Shown: piece by piece, positions 15,337 to 23,851 of the stretch | Layout of the letters: every line of letters begins with the position of its first letter | How positions within the stretch are numbered: the stretch's first letter is position 1 | Origin: Bacteroidetes bacterium UBA6221 | GTDB lineage: Bacteria > Bacteroidota > Bacteroidia > Chitinophagales > Chitinophagaceae | Direction: 5' to 3' | DNA length: 64,000 nt | Assembly: GCA_002421685.1 (NCBI GenBank) | Contig: DISB01000016.1 | Location: forward strand, 447,775 to 511,774 | Notes under the pieces: generated by a model | Databases searched by the model: none | The model's input: only the letters and a program-made list of their open reading frames with translations | Told to the model about the DNA's origin: nothing | Program-made: the position numbers and the translations under genes

Positions 15337-16335
15337 ATGAACAAAAAAGTCCTGCTCACGGTACTGCAATATATTATTTTCCTTGGGCTGGGCGTAGCAA
15401 TCATCCTCTATATGTCGGGCAAGTTGTCGGACGAGCAAAAGGCCGATATGATGGGGGCGATAGAAAGCGTTAGATTATGGCTTCTGGCGCCTATATTTCT
15501 CATCGGTTTCCTATCCCATTACTTTCGTGCTTTGCGGTGGAAGTTGCTGCTGGAGCAGGTTGACGTAAAGGCATCCACCACCAATACTACCCTGGCTGTG
15601 CTCATCGGTTATATCACCAACCTGGTACTGCCCCGTGCGGGCGAGGTGGCCAAGTGTACTATACTGGCGCGCTACGAGAAGGTACCCGCCGATAAGATGA
15701 TAGGCACCATCGTTGCCGAAAGGGCTTTTGATATGGTATGCCTGATACTGATAACCATCGCGGCCTTCGTTTTCCAGGCCAGCTATATAGGCGATTATGC
15801 CGAAGACCTGTTTGGCCCTATGTCGAGCAAAGTGAAAGGTGTGGCGGCTACGATATACTTCCAGGTATTCATCGTGGTCGGCTTTGTATTTCTTATAGCT
15901 TTTTTCCTCTTCCTGAAAAGGATTAAACAAACCAAAGTAGGCCAATTCATAAAAGGTTTAGGCGATGGTATCAAATCCATTTTTAAGCTGAAAAAGCGGG
16001 GCATGTTCCTGCTCTATACAGTACTGATATGGGGCTGCTACTGGTTCCTGCTGATGCTGGGTTTCTGGAGTATGTCGCAATTGGAGCACCTGTCAGGACT
16101 GTGCGCATTGGTGGTGCTGGTGTTTGGGAGCATTGGGATGATAGCCACGCAGGGGGGCATAGGCGCTTATCCCGCCCTCGTAGGCCAGATACTATTTTTC
16201 TATGGTATTGAGGAAGCCCACGGCCTTGCTTTTGGCTGGGTATCGTGGACCGTGCAAACGGGGGTTGTCGTAATTTTGGGTGCTGCCTCATTGATATTAT
16301 TACCCATTTACAACAGGAAGCCAAAACATGGATAA
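15337..16335 (+). CDS. flippase-like / lysylphosphatidylglycerol synthase TM-region family membrane protein
   Basis: 332 residues with about eight membrane segments, including ILFFLGLGVAIILY-like helix 1 (residues about 8-27) and WLLAPIFLIGFLSHYFRAL. RALRWKLLLEQVD and YITNLVLPRAGEVAKCTIL with NLVLPRAGE are the signatures of the LPG_synthase_TM (UPF0104/AglD) family. GGIGAYP near residue 272 is conserved. Family members are thought to help move or flip lipid-linked molecules; the substrate is unknown. It starts 11 nt after panD and its last codons overlap rfaE2 by 8 nt, so it is co-translated with that LPS-heptose gene, which favours an envelope role. Confidence 0.85.
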   Translation: MNKKVLLTVLQYIIFLGLGVAIILYMSGKLSDEQKADMMGAIESVRLWLLAPIFLIGFLSHYFRALRWKLLLEQVDVKASTTNTTLAVLIGYITNLVLPRAGEVAKCTILARYEKVPADKMIGTIVAERAFDMVCLILITIAAFVFQASYIGDYAEDLFGPMSSKVKGVAATIYFQVFIVVGFVFLIAFFLFLKRIKQTKVGQFIKGLGDGIKSIFKLKKRGMFLLYTVLIWGCYWFLLMLGFWSMSQLEHLSGLCALVVLVFGSIGMIATQGGIGAYPALVGQILFFYGIEEAHGLAFGWVSWTVQTGVVVILGAASLILLPIYNRKPKHG

Positions 16336-16819
16336 ACTGCAGTGGATACAGAATAAGGTATATGACCGGGAGCAGTTGCGCAGGCAATGCAATATCTGGC
16401 GTTCTCTTGGCAAGAAAATAGTATTTACCAATGGCTGTTTCGATATACTGCACCACGGCCACCTGCAACTGATAGCCACCGCGGCCAATATGGGCAATGT
16501 ACTGGTAGTAGGCCTCAATACCGATAATTCCGTAAAAAAACTAAAGGGCGAAGGGCGGCCCGTAGTGCACGAGCAGGACAGGCTGTTTCAAATGGCTTCG
16601 TTATTGTGCACCGACGCCGTATGCCTTTTTGACCAGGATACCCCCGAAGAACTGATAAAAATGGTGCGCCCCGATGTGCTGGTAAAAGGCGGCGATTATA
16701 CGATTGATACTATTGTAGGCGCGGACTTTGTGCAGGGCTACGGGGGCCGGGTAGAGATAGTTCCATTTGTAGCAGGTTATTCCACCAGTGCGCTTATCGA
16801 CAATATTAAGAAATTGTAA
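16328..16819 (+). CDS. rfaE2: D-glycero-beta-D-manno-heptose 1-phosphate adenylyltransferase (RfaE domain II)
   Basis: 163 residues. It adds AMP from ATP to heptose-1-phosphate in ADP-heptose synthesis. FTNGCFDILHHGHLQLI holds the nucleotidyltransferase HxGH signature (HHGH), and the C-terminal YSTSALIDNIKKL carries the second nucleotide-binding site, replacing the usual ISST. VVGLNTDNSVKKLKGEGRPV is a typical RfaE2 block. The kinase half (RfaE domain I) is not fused and not in the window. Co-translated with the flippase-like gene (8-nt overlap). Confidence 0.9.
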   Translation: MDKLQWIQNKVYDREQLRRQCNIWRSLGKKIVFTNGCFDILHHGHLQLIATAANMGNVLVVGLNTDNSVKKLKGEGRPVVHEQDRLFQMASLLCTDAVCLFDQDTPEELIKMVRPDVLVKGGDYTIDTIVGADFVQGYGGRVEIVPFVAGYSTSALIDNIKKL

Positions 16820-16868
16820 ATTTTCTGTTTCGTAACTTTCCTGTATCGCTTCTGTGTGGCGCAGCGGT

Positions 16869-16876
16869 TAGTTTTG
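16869..16876 (+). promoter_or_regulatory. -7 box for ppk1
   Basis: TAGTTTTG, ending 7 nt before the GTG start at 16884. Confidence 0.55.
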
Positions 16877-16883
16877 CGTCACT

Positions 16884-18980
16884 GTGGAAGAAAATAAAGT
16901 AATAGTGAAGTCGAACAAGCATACCATAGCGCGGGACATAAGCTGGCTGGCGTTCAACGCACGCGTGCTGCAGGAGGCGCAAGACCCGAAAAATCACCCC
17001 TTCGACCGGCTGCGGTTTATCGGCATCTTTTCCAATAATCTCGATGAATTCTTCCGCGTCCGTGTGGCAACATTAAACAGGATGGTGCGCCTGGGCAAAA
17101 GCGCCAAAGTGCACCTGGAGCAAAACCCCGATAAAATACTGGCACGTATCCAGCAGTTGGTAATGCACCAGCAAACCATCTTCGACGAGATATTCAGCGA
17201 GATCATAGAAGTGTTGCAGGGTAAGAATATCTATATCAAAACTGAACGGCATTTAACCAAAGAGCAAAAAGATTTCGTTACCAACTACTTCAATGAGAAG
17301 GTACGCACCCAGATAATCCCCCTGATGATAGAGAGCATACCCCAGGCCCCGCTGCTCAGGGACAAATCTATATACCTGGCCTGCGTGCTGGGCAATACCA
17401 ACAATCCCATGCTGCAACGGTATGCTCTGATAGAGATACCTACGCGCGTCCTGCCCCGGTTCATCATCATGCCGTCAAAAAGAGGCCAGCACGACATCAT
17501 ACTGCTCGAAGACATCATCCGCTACAACCTTCCCCATTTGTTCGCACCCTTTGGCTTCAACCGCTTCCTGGGCTATATCATCAAGGTGACACGCGATGCG
17601 GAACTGGATATAGACAACGACATCAATACCAGTGTCATCGACAAAATAGAGAAAGGTCTGAAAAACAGGAAGCGCGGACGGGCCACGCGTTTTGTCTTCG
17701 ACAGGAACATCGACGCCGGCCTGCTCGACTACCTCATCAAAAGGCTGAGCCTCTCAAAAAAAGATAACCTGATACCCGGCAGCCGCATACACAACTTCAA
17801 AGACTTCATGGATTTTCCTGACAGCGTCTTTGACGACCTGAAGCCGAGGCCCCGGGCATTCGTTCACCCGCTGCTGCACCAGCCCTGCCGTATTATGGAG
17901 GTAATGGAGCAAAGAGATATCATGCTCAATTTTCCCTACCATTCTTTCGACCCGGTAATAGACCTGCTGCGCGAAGCCGCGATAGACCCCTTTGTGCTGA
18001 GCATAAAGATAACCTGCTACCGGCTGGCCAAGGATTCTAAAATTATCAACGCCCTGGTGAACGCTGTGCGCAACGGCAAAGAGGTGACAGTTGTGCTGGA
18101 GCTGCGCGCCCGTTTCGACGAAGAGGCCAACCTGGAATGGAAAGCCCGGCTGGAAGAAGAGGGCGTGAAAGTATTTATAGGACTGCCTGATATGAAGGTA
18201 CATGCCAAACTCTGTGTCATCAAAAAACGGGAGTTTAAAAAGATAAGGCAGTACGCATTCATCTCTACAGGCAACTTCAACGAAAACACGGCACGTTATT
18301 ACGGCGACCATTGCCTGCTCACCACCAACAGGCTCATCATCGCCGATATCAACCGCATATTTACCTTTATGGAAGGCGCGACCCACAACTTTGCGCAATT
18401 GGCCAAGTGCAAGGCACTGCCGGTATCGCCGGTCAACATGCGGCAGTATTTTATTGACCTCATTGACAAAGAGATAAAAGCTGCCAGGAAGAAGCAACCT
18501 GCGGGCATCACATTAAAGCTGAACAGCCTGGTAGATGAAATACTTATCAACAAACTGTACGACGCTGCAAAAGCGGGGGTAGATGTACGGCTTATAGTGC
18601 GGGGCAGCAGTTGCGCTTATACCAGTCAAAAGGCGTTTAAGAAACCTATACAGGCCATCAGTATCATCGACGAATACCTGGAACATGCCAGGGTATTTGT
18701 ATTTCACAACGGCGGACAACCCAAAGTCTTTATATCCTCGGCAGACTGGATGGTGCGCAACCTGGACCACCGCATAGAAACGGCATGCCCGGTACTGGAC
18801 AAAGACATTCAGCAGGAATTAATCCACATCTTAAATATCCAGCTATCTGGAAACGTAAAAGCACGTATATTAGACAACGAACAGAAGAACGAATACGTGG
18901 CCCGAAAAAAGGGCGAACCAACAGTACGCTCGCAACTGGCCATCTATGAGTTCCTGCGCAGGAAAAAATATACGGGTTGA
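16884..18980 (+). CDS. ppk1: polyphosphate kinase 1
   Basis: 698 residues, full length, GTG start. Ppk1 reversibly makes polyphosphate from ATP. The N-terminal domain (about 10-105) has RDISWLAFNARVLQEAQD and the family mark FIGIFSNNLDEFFRVR. The catalytic half has LRARFDEEANLEWKARLEE, the autophosphorylation loop DMKVHAKLCVIKK (His in VHAK, equivalent to E. coli His435) and FISTGNFNENTARYYGD. Near the C-terminus VFISSADWMVRNLDHRIE is conserved. The promoter box is 7 nt upstream. The stop codon overlaps the start of ppx by 4 nt, so synthesis and breakdown of polyphosphate are translationally linked. Confidence 0.95.
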   Translation: MEENKVIVKSNKHTIARDISWLAFNARVLQEAQDPKNHPFDRLRFIGIFSNNLDEFFRVRVATLNRMVRLGKSAKVHLEQNPDKILARIQQLVMHQQTIFDEIFSEIIEVLQGKNIYIKTERHLTKEQKDFVTNYFNEKVRTQIIPLMIESIPQAPLLRDKSIYLACVLGNTNNPMLQRYALIEIPTRVLPRFIIMPSKRGQHDIILLEDIIRYNLPHLFAPFGFNRFLGYIIKVTRDAELDIDNDINTSVIDKIEKGLKNRKRGRATRFVFDRNIDAGLLDYLIKRLSLSKKDNLIPGSRIHNFKDFMDFPDSVFDDLKPRPRAFVHPLLHQPCRIMEVMEQRDIMLNFPYHSFDPVIDLLREAAIDPFVLSIKITCYRLAKDSKIINALVNAVRNGKEVTVVLELRARFDEEANLEWKARLEEEGVKVFIGLPDMKVHAKLCVIKKREFKKIRQYAFISTGNFNENTARYYGDHCLLTTNRLIIADINRIFTFMEGATHNFAQLAKCKALPVSPVNMRQYFIDLIDKEIKAARKKQPAGITLKLNSLVDEILINKLYDAAKAGVDVRLIVRGSSCAYTSQKAFKKPIQAISIIDEYLEHARVFVFHNGGQPKVFISSADWMVRNLDHRIETACPVLDKDIQQELIHILNIQLSGNVKARILDNEQKNEYVARKKGEPTVRSQLAIYEFLRRKKYTG

Positions 18981-19861
18981 TATTAGCTGCTATAGATATA
19001 GGCTCGAACGCTGCGAGGTTGCTTATCTCCGAGGCGTCGGTGTACAAAGACGGCTCGGTGGATTATACCAAACTTACGCTGCTCCGCATACCCTTGCGGC
19101 TTGGCTTCGACGTCTTCAGCTCCGGTGAGATCTCGGGCAAAAAGAAAAAGAAACTGCTGGACACCATCAGGATATACAAAATGCTGATGGACATATACGA
19201 GGTGGAGGGCTATAAAGCCTGCGCTACATCGGCCATGCGCGACGCGGGCAACGGCCCGGAAATCATGAAGGAGATAAAGCAGGATACCGGTATTGATATC
19301 AATATCATCAGCGGTATGGAAGAAGCGACCGTACTCTATGAAACCCATATAGCCGACAACCTGAACAGCGACAAATCTTACCTGTATGTAGACGTAGGCG
19401 GCGGCAGTACGGAGGTAACCCTCTTTGCCAAAGGACAGACCATCTTTAAAGAGTCTTTCAATATAGGCACCATCAGGATGCTGAACGAGCAGGTGACGGA
19501 AGAGCAGTGGGAGCATATGAAATGGTATATTAAAACCCATGTAAAGGACTACCAGCCGCTGGAGGCCATAGGTACGGGCGGTAATATCAACAAGATTTTT
19601 TCCCTCTCCAAACGCAAGGAAGGCAAACCACTGCCGCTGGAACTGATAAAAGACTACCACAAAGAACTAAGCGCCAGCACTGTGGAAGAACGTATGCACC
19701 TCTACAACCTCCGCTCCGATCGTGCCGATGTGATAGTGCCCGCCTTGCAGATATATTCCGGCATCATGCGCTGGGCAGGGGCCGAAGAAATATACGTACC
19801 CAAGATAGGCCTGGCAGATGGATTGATAAGGGTGTTGTACGGGGAGTTATGCCAGAAGTAA
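18977..19861 (+). CDS. ppx: exopolyphosphatase / Ppx-GppA family phosphatase
   Basis: 294 residues, TTG start overlapping the ppk1 TGA (TTGATA). The ASKHA fold is marked by ILAAIDIGSNAARLLISE (phosphate-1), CATSAMRDAGNGPEI and YVDVGGGSTEVTLF (phosphate-2). These enzymes hydrolyse terminal phosphate from polyphosphate or convert pppGpp to ppGpp. The family cannot be separated further here. At 294 residues it is the short form without the C-terminal HD-type domain found in E. coli Ppx. Pairing with ppk1 is common and supports polyphosphate as substrate. Confidence 0.9.
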   Translation: MILAAIDIGSNAARLLISEASVYKDGSVDYTKLTLLRIPLRLGFDVFSSGEISGKKKKKLLDTIRIYKMLMDIYEVEGYKACATSAMRDAGNGPEIMKEIKQDTGIDINIISGMEEATVLYETHIADNLNSDKSYLYVDVGGGSTEVTLFAKGQTIFKESFNIGTIRMLNEQVTEEQWEHMKWYIKTHVKDYQPLEAIGTGGNINKIFSLSKRKEGKPLPLELIKDYHKELSASTVEERMHLYNLRSDRADVIVPALQIYSGIMRWAGAEEIYVPKIGLADGLIRVLYGELCQK

Positions 19862-19901
19862 AAAGTAGTAAGTAAAAAAACAAAACCGCTGCTGGTCGCG
19901 C

Positions 19902-20125
19902 TACTGGTTGGAGCGTCCCGCTTACAAATAAAACTGTACTGATCTGAGCATCCCGCACGGACCCAAAATAGAATAAGCATCCCACGTACAAATAAAAAAT
20001 TATCTACTGGTCTGAGCGTCCCGCTCAGACCTAAGATAAAGTAAGCGTCCGCTTACAAATAAAACTGTACTGGTCCGAGCGTCCCGCTCAGACCCAAGAC
20101 AAAGTAAGCGTCGCTTACAAATAAA
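19902..20125 (+). repeat. REP-like array, four two-hairpin units
   Basis: Four direct copies: 19902-19933 (fused), 19937-19995 (degenerate), 20005-20064 and 20069-20125. The unit is ACTGGTCTGAGCGTCCCGCT, then CAGACCCAAGATAAAGTAAG, then CGTCCGCTTACAAATAAAA. It forms two adjacent hairpins: GGTCTGAGCG/CGCTCAGACC and GTAAGCG/CGCTTAC. Copies C and D are best kept. They lie just upstream of a REP-associated transposase and have another copy on the far side in inverted orientation. Confidence 0.85.
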
Positions 20126-20144
20126 AAATCATTATTTTCCAGTT

Positions 20145-20696
20145 ATGGGAAGAAAATACCGTTTCCACGACTAGGACTATCCATACTTCGTCACTATGAC
20201 AGTAGTGAACTGGATAGACATCTTCACACGTGATGAATACCGCCAAGTTATTGTTGATAGCTTGAGATACAGTCAGCAAAACAAAGGGCTGGTGCTGCAT
20301 GCATGGGTGGTTATGACCAATCATGTTCATCTGATAATAGGCCGGGAGGATGAGCAGAAGTTAGAGGATATCATGCGGGACCTTAAAAGTTACACATCAC
20401 GTCGCATACGGTTATTGTTAGAATCGCACCCTAATGAAAGCCGCCGGAGCTGGATGATGTGGATGTTTACCAGTGCCGGTAAACACAGGGCGAACAACAA
20501 AGACTGGCAGTTCTGGCAACAGCATAACCATCCTATTGAACTTTCATCGGACGAAATGATTACACAGAGGCTCAACTACCTGCACGACAATCCTGTACGT
20601 GCCGGTTTTGTGGCTGAAGGGCATCATTGGTTGTGGAGTAGTGCGTACGATTATATGGGCGGGAAAGGTATGCTGGATGTGGTGCTTATTGATTAA
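20145..20696 (+). pseudogene. REP-associated tyrosine transposase (RAYT/Y1_Tnp) with in-frame amber stop
   Basis: Reading from ATG 20145 gives MGRKYRFHD, a TAG at 20172-20174, then DYPYFVTMTVVNWIDIFTRD, all in one frame. A sense codon (probably CAG, Gln) appears to have become TAG. The longest ORF starts at 20196 (166 residues), which would drop the conserved N-terminus. The rest is intact: the HUH motif in VVMTNHVHLIIG and LNYLHDNPVRAGFVAEGHHW with the catalytic Tyr. RAYTs bind and mobilise REP hairpins, and REP copies flank it on both sides. It may be inactive, read through, or re-initiated at 20196. Confidence 0.8.
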
Positions 20697-21010
20697 TGAG
20701 TTAAGCGGACGCTTGTTTTATCTTGGGTCCGGAGCGGGACGCTCGGACCAGTGGGGGCAAAAAAGGATTAGTAAATATTGTTGATTAAGGGCGTTACAAA
20801 CGCCACACCTGTGCATCCTCGTTGCCAACGAGGACGAGAGGGGGATGATACCCATACAAAAAAATAAAGAAAAAAGCAAAGGAGAAAAACACTGTACTTT
20901 TTTCAGGTTTTTTTGTATACTCTTGCATTACAAAAAAATATGCGACTCAATAAAAATATGATTATATATTACAGAAATTATTTTTTCAATCCTTAATACT
21001 CCGATTATTT
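20697..21010. other. intergenic stretch with two perfect hairpins and AT-rich leader
   Basis: Besides the REP copy it contains GGCGTT-ACA-AACGCC (20790-20804) and TCCTCGTTG-C-CAACGAGGA (20816-20834), two perfect stem-loops. The sequence then turns AT-rich toward the lipoprotein gene. TACTCTTG (20918-20925) is a weak -7-like box. No gene is seen. Confidence 0.5.
20702..20752 (-). repeat. inverted REP copy after the RAYT gene
   Basis: On the minus strand this reads ACTGGTCCGAGCGTCCCGCT followed by the CCAAGATAAAACAAGCGTCC part of the REP unit. It is inverted relative to the array at 19902-20125, so the RAYT gene is bracketed by oppositely oriented REPs. Confidence 0.8.
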
Positions 21011-22375
21011 ATGAAGTCAAATCGAATTAGTAATTATTTAAAATTAAAATGGACGTTACAGGCAAACTTTATACTTCTGTTAGTCCTTATAAGCTCAATT
21101 TCATGTAAGAAAAGTACAATCATTAATAAGAGAGTTAATTCACAAATATTATCTGATGTTGCTGTACCAAATGTAGTAAATGGGGTATTGGAATTTACAA
21201 GTAATGAGCATTATACAGAATGGTTAGAATATCTTAACAATACTATCATAAAAGATACTTTAACAGATGATAGCACAAGTCAAGATTCAATATTACATGC
21301 AATTGAGATTGGTATCGGGTTTAATTCACTAAGACAAAAAACTTATGAAGAGTTTGAAGCAGAAAACGTCAACGGATGGGATAATATTGAAGTAATCCCC
21401 GAGAGATGTTGGATAAATGATATTACAATTCAGTCGACACTAAATGAATATGAAGAAGTCAAAATTGGTAATGATATCATAAGCTATTTTGACTTAAATA
21501 GGAAATTTAACATTAGCGATTGGGGAATCCTGCAAAATATAAGGGACTTCAAAGCAAGTGGGAATATGGATATACATTCAATTTTTGAAGATGGGCAAAT
21601 AGTACAATCCGGTATTAAAATAAATGATATTGTACAAGTTGGGAATTTAAGTATCTCTGATGCCTTGGACTGTGCTTCTGGGGACGTGAGAGCGGCTTCG
21701 AAAGGCACTTCCGATGATTTAATTCACGTCTTTGGAAGCAGTAGAGGGGAAGACTGTGCTAACAGAAAAGTTATACTTGATGGCTATTATCTCTTGGATC
21801 CGTCAACACAAGCAAGAGTCCAAGCACAATACTCGGTAAATTGGGGGGATGGCAGCGGATATCATTCAATAGGCACTCTATCAACCTTAAGCACAAGCTA
21901 TATATATGCCTCCGCGTCTACTTATATAGTAACAGTACGGGCGACAGTTGGCAGTAGTAATTATTATTTTTCTGACAAGGTTGAAGCTAAAAATCAGTGT
22001 GGAAGGGGAAATAAAAAAATAACTGTATGGCACTATCCTTTAAGCGGCTGGGCTATAAGAGCCACGACTTGGAACGAAGCCAACAATTCAGCTACTATGA
22101 GGGCCAAAACTGAATCGTTTAAATGGCAAAACGGGAAGTGGCGTAACCGTAAATGTGACTATCTATTCGTTCAAGTCAGTGCAGATGATGTTGATGCTTA
22201 TTGTGGATTCATTACCACTAAATCTGTTACAAATGCAAGCCGTAATGACAGAAGTCTTACAAGTAGTCGAGTAGAATTATCAAAATACGCTTGGTCCAAT
22301 AACTCTTCCTCTCATGGGATTTATGTATCTGGGAATTGGCATACAGTAAATCAATCATATACGCCTTGCCCCTAA
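21011..22375 (+). CDS. PKD-like lipoprotein, first of a tandem paralogous pair
   Basis: 454 residues. The lipoprotein signal ends LISSISC, giving a lipid-anchored mature protein. An N-terminal conserved region (GVLEFTSNEHYTEWLEYLNN; GIGFNSLRQKTYEEFEAENV) is followed by a PKD-like beta-sandwich with NWGDGSGYHSIGTLSTLSTS (about 275-300), then a C-terminal domain with ESFKWQNGKWRNRK. About four cysteines suggest disulfides. The next gene has the same layout, so the pair arose by tandem duplication. No known family was recognised. It is strongly AT-rich compared with flanking core genes, suggesting horizontal origin. A surface-exposed binding or structural role is possible. Confidence 0.8.
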   Translation: MKSNRISNYLKLKWTLQANFILLLVLISSISCKKSTIINKRVNSQILSDVAVPNVVNGVLEFTSNEHYTEWLEYLNNTIIKDTLTDDSTSQDSILHAIEIGIGFNSLRQKTYEEFEAENVNGWDNIEVIPERCWINDITIQSTLNEYEEVKIGNDIISYFDLNRKFNISDWGILQNIRDFKASGNMDIHSIFEDGQIVQSGIKINDIVQVGNLSISDALDCASGDVRAASKGTSDDLIHVFGSSRGEDCANRKVILDGYYLLDPSTQARVQAQYSVNWGDGSGYHSIGTLSTLSTSYIYASASTYIVTVRATVGSSNYYFSDKVEAKNQCGRGNKKITVWHYPLSGWAIRATTWNEANNSATMRAKTESFKWQNGKWRNRKCDYLFVQVSADDVDAYCGFITTKSVTNASRNDRSLTSSRVELSKYAWSNNSSSHGIYVSGNWHTVNQSYTPCP

Positions 22376-22428
22376 AATAATGCTTATTAAATTAAAAAAA
22401 ATTTCAATCCTAAAAATCAATATATACA

Positions 22429-23802
22429 ATGAAACAAATGAAAATCATTGAATACAGCCTACCTGTAGCCTTATTTCTGTTCTTTTCAGTTTTATCATGT
22501 AAAAAAACAGATCAAATTCACAAAAGTAAGAGTCACGATTATAAAACCTTTGCAGATGTAGCATCGCCATCTGTAAATAATGGAATTCTTGAATTTACTA
22601 ATCGGGAACATTTTGATGATTGGTTTAATTATCTTGAAGCTGCCCTAGAACGTGATACAATGATAGCAGATGATACAACAAGCATTGATTCAACGCTACA
22701 TGCAATAGAACTTGGACTAGGTTTTAATTCTTTGAGACAAAAAACACATGAAGAATTTGAAGCGCTTAACGAAACCGGTTGGGACAATGTGGAAGACATA
22801 CCGTCAAGGCATTGGTCTGACGATCTAACCTTACAATCAATACTTAACCAATACGAAGAAGTAAAAATTGGCGATATTATATATAACTTCATAGATGCAC
22901 AGACAGTAATAAAATTGACAGATATATCATTATTGCAAACCGTTCGAGACTTTAAGACAAGTTCGTATTCAAGCGTTCATGATATTTTTTTAGAACCTGG
23001 TGTGGTTCAAAGTGATATTACTGTCAACGATGTTTTTGAAGTTGGCAACCTTGATATTGACCACTCATTCAGTATTCATGAAGATGGTTCATCGCGTGCC
23101 TCTTCTAAGGGAACATCCGATGACTATGAATATATCTATGGTACATTAACCTATTCTGGTTGCCCTGCGCAAACACACCTTAGTGGTTACTACGTAAAAG
23201 ATCCAAATACTGGGAGTAAAGTATCAGCGAGCTATTCCATAGATTGGGGTGACAACTCCAGCATACAGTATTTGGGAACCTCGACTGGACTAAATACTTC
23301 TCACACTTATGCACAATCAGGAAAATATACAATATTAATTTACGCCAATATTTCAGGAAGCCAAGCAATAATGAGAGAAAAGGATAAAGAAGTCCCTGCG
23401 GGCGGCTGTGGAACATCCTTTAAACATCAAAAAATATGGTATTATCCGGTTAGTGGTTTTGCAATGAGAGCCATTATTGAATCTCCAAGCGGTTATTTAC
23501 AGAAAACAAAAGCTTCTTCAGAATCTTTTAAATGGCAAAATGGTAAGTGGCGCAAACGTAAAGGGGATAATTTGTACGTTAAATGCGATATTGAGTATTA
23601 CGACCGGACCAATATGGTTGGTTGCGCTAATTCTTCATGGGATAACCGCACTAGATCAAGCAACAATGCTAAGGAAGTTGATGTAAACTGGAGCGTGCTT
23701 GGTGGTGGTTCACCTGGGTGGAAAACGATAATTGGAACACACGCTATTTATATTAATGGCAACTGGCATCAATATTCACAGTATATGTATCCATGTAATT
23801 AA
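22429..23802 (+). CDS. PKD-like lipoprotein, second of the tandem pair
   Basis: 457 residues, lipobox FSVLSC. It matches the upstream paralog along its length: GILEFTNREHFDDWFNYLEA, GLGFNSLRQKTHEEFEALNE, the PKD-like SIDWGDNSSIQYLG / TYAQSGKYTILIYANI (about 265-305), and ESFKWQNGKWRKRK in the C-terminal domain. The shared C-terminal motif ESFKWQNGKWR is the best signature of the family. Divergence is high outside these blocks, so the duplication is not recent. It lies 53 nt after the first and is followed 49 nt later by an outer-membrane barrel gene. The three likely form one operon. Confidence 0.8.
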   Translation: MKQMKIIEYSLPVALFLFFSVLSCKKTDQIHKSKSHDYKTFADVASPSVNNGILEFTNREHFDDWFNYLEAALERDTMIADDTTSIDSTLHAIELGLGFNSLRQKTHEEFEALNETGWDNVEDIPSRHWSDDLTLQSILNQYEEVKIGDIIYNFIDAQTVIKLTDISLLQTVRDFKTSSYSSVHDIFLEPGVVQSDITVNDVFEVGNLDIDHSFSIHEDGSSRASSKGTSDDYEYIYGTLTYSGCPAQTHLSGYYVKDPNTGSKVSASYSIDWGDNSSIQYLGTSTGLNTSHTYAQSGKYTILIYANISGSQAIMREKDKEVPAGGCGTSFKHQKIWYYPVSGFAMRAIIESPSGYLQKTKASSESFKWQNGKWRKRKGDNLYVKCDIEYYDRTNMVGCANSSWDNRTRSSNNAKEVDVNWSVLGGGSPGWKTIIGTHAIYINGNWHQYSQYMYPCN

Positions 23803-23851
23803 ATTTAATTGTTGAAAATGCTGTCTTTTAAAGCGAGCCTTTATTTTATTT

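Noticed and set aside
19902..20125. Possible CRISPR array
   Set aside because: The units are adjacent two-hairpin REPs without unique spacers of even length, and no cas genes are near.
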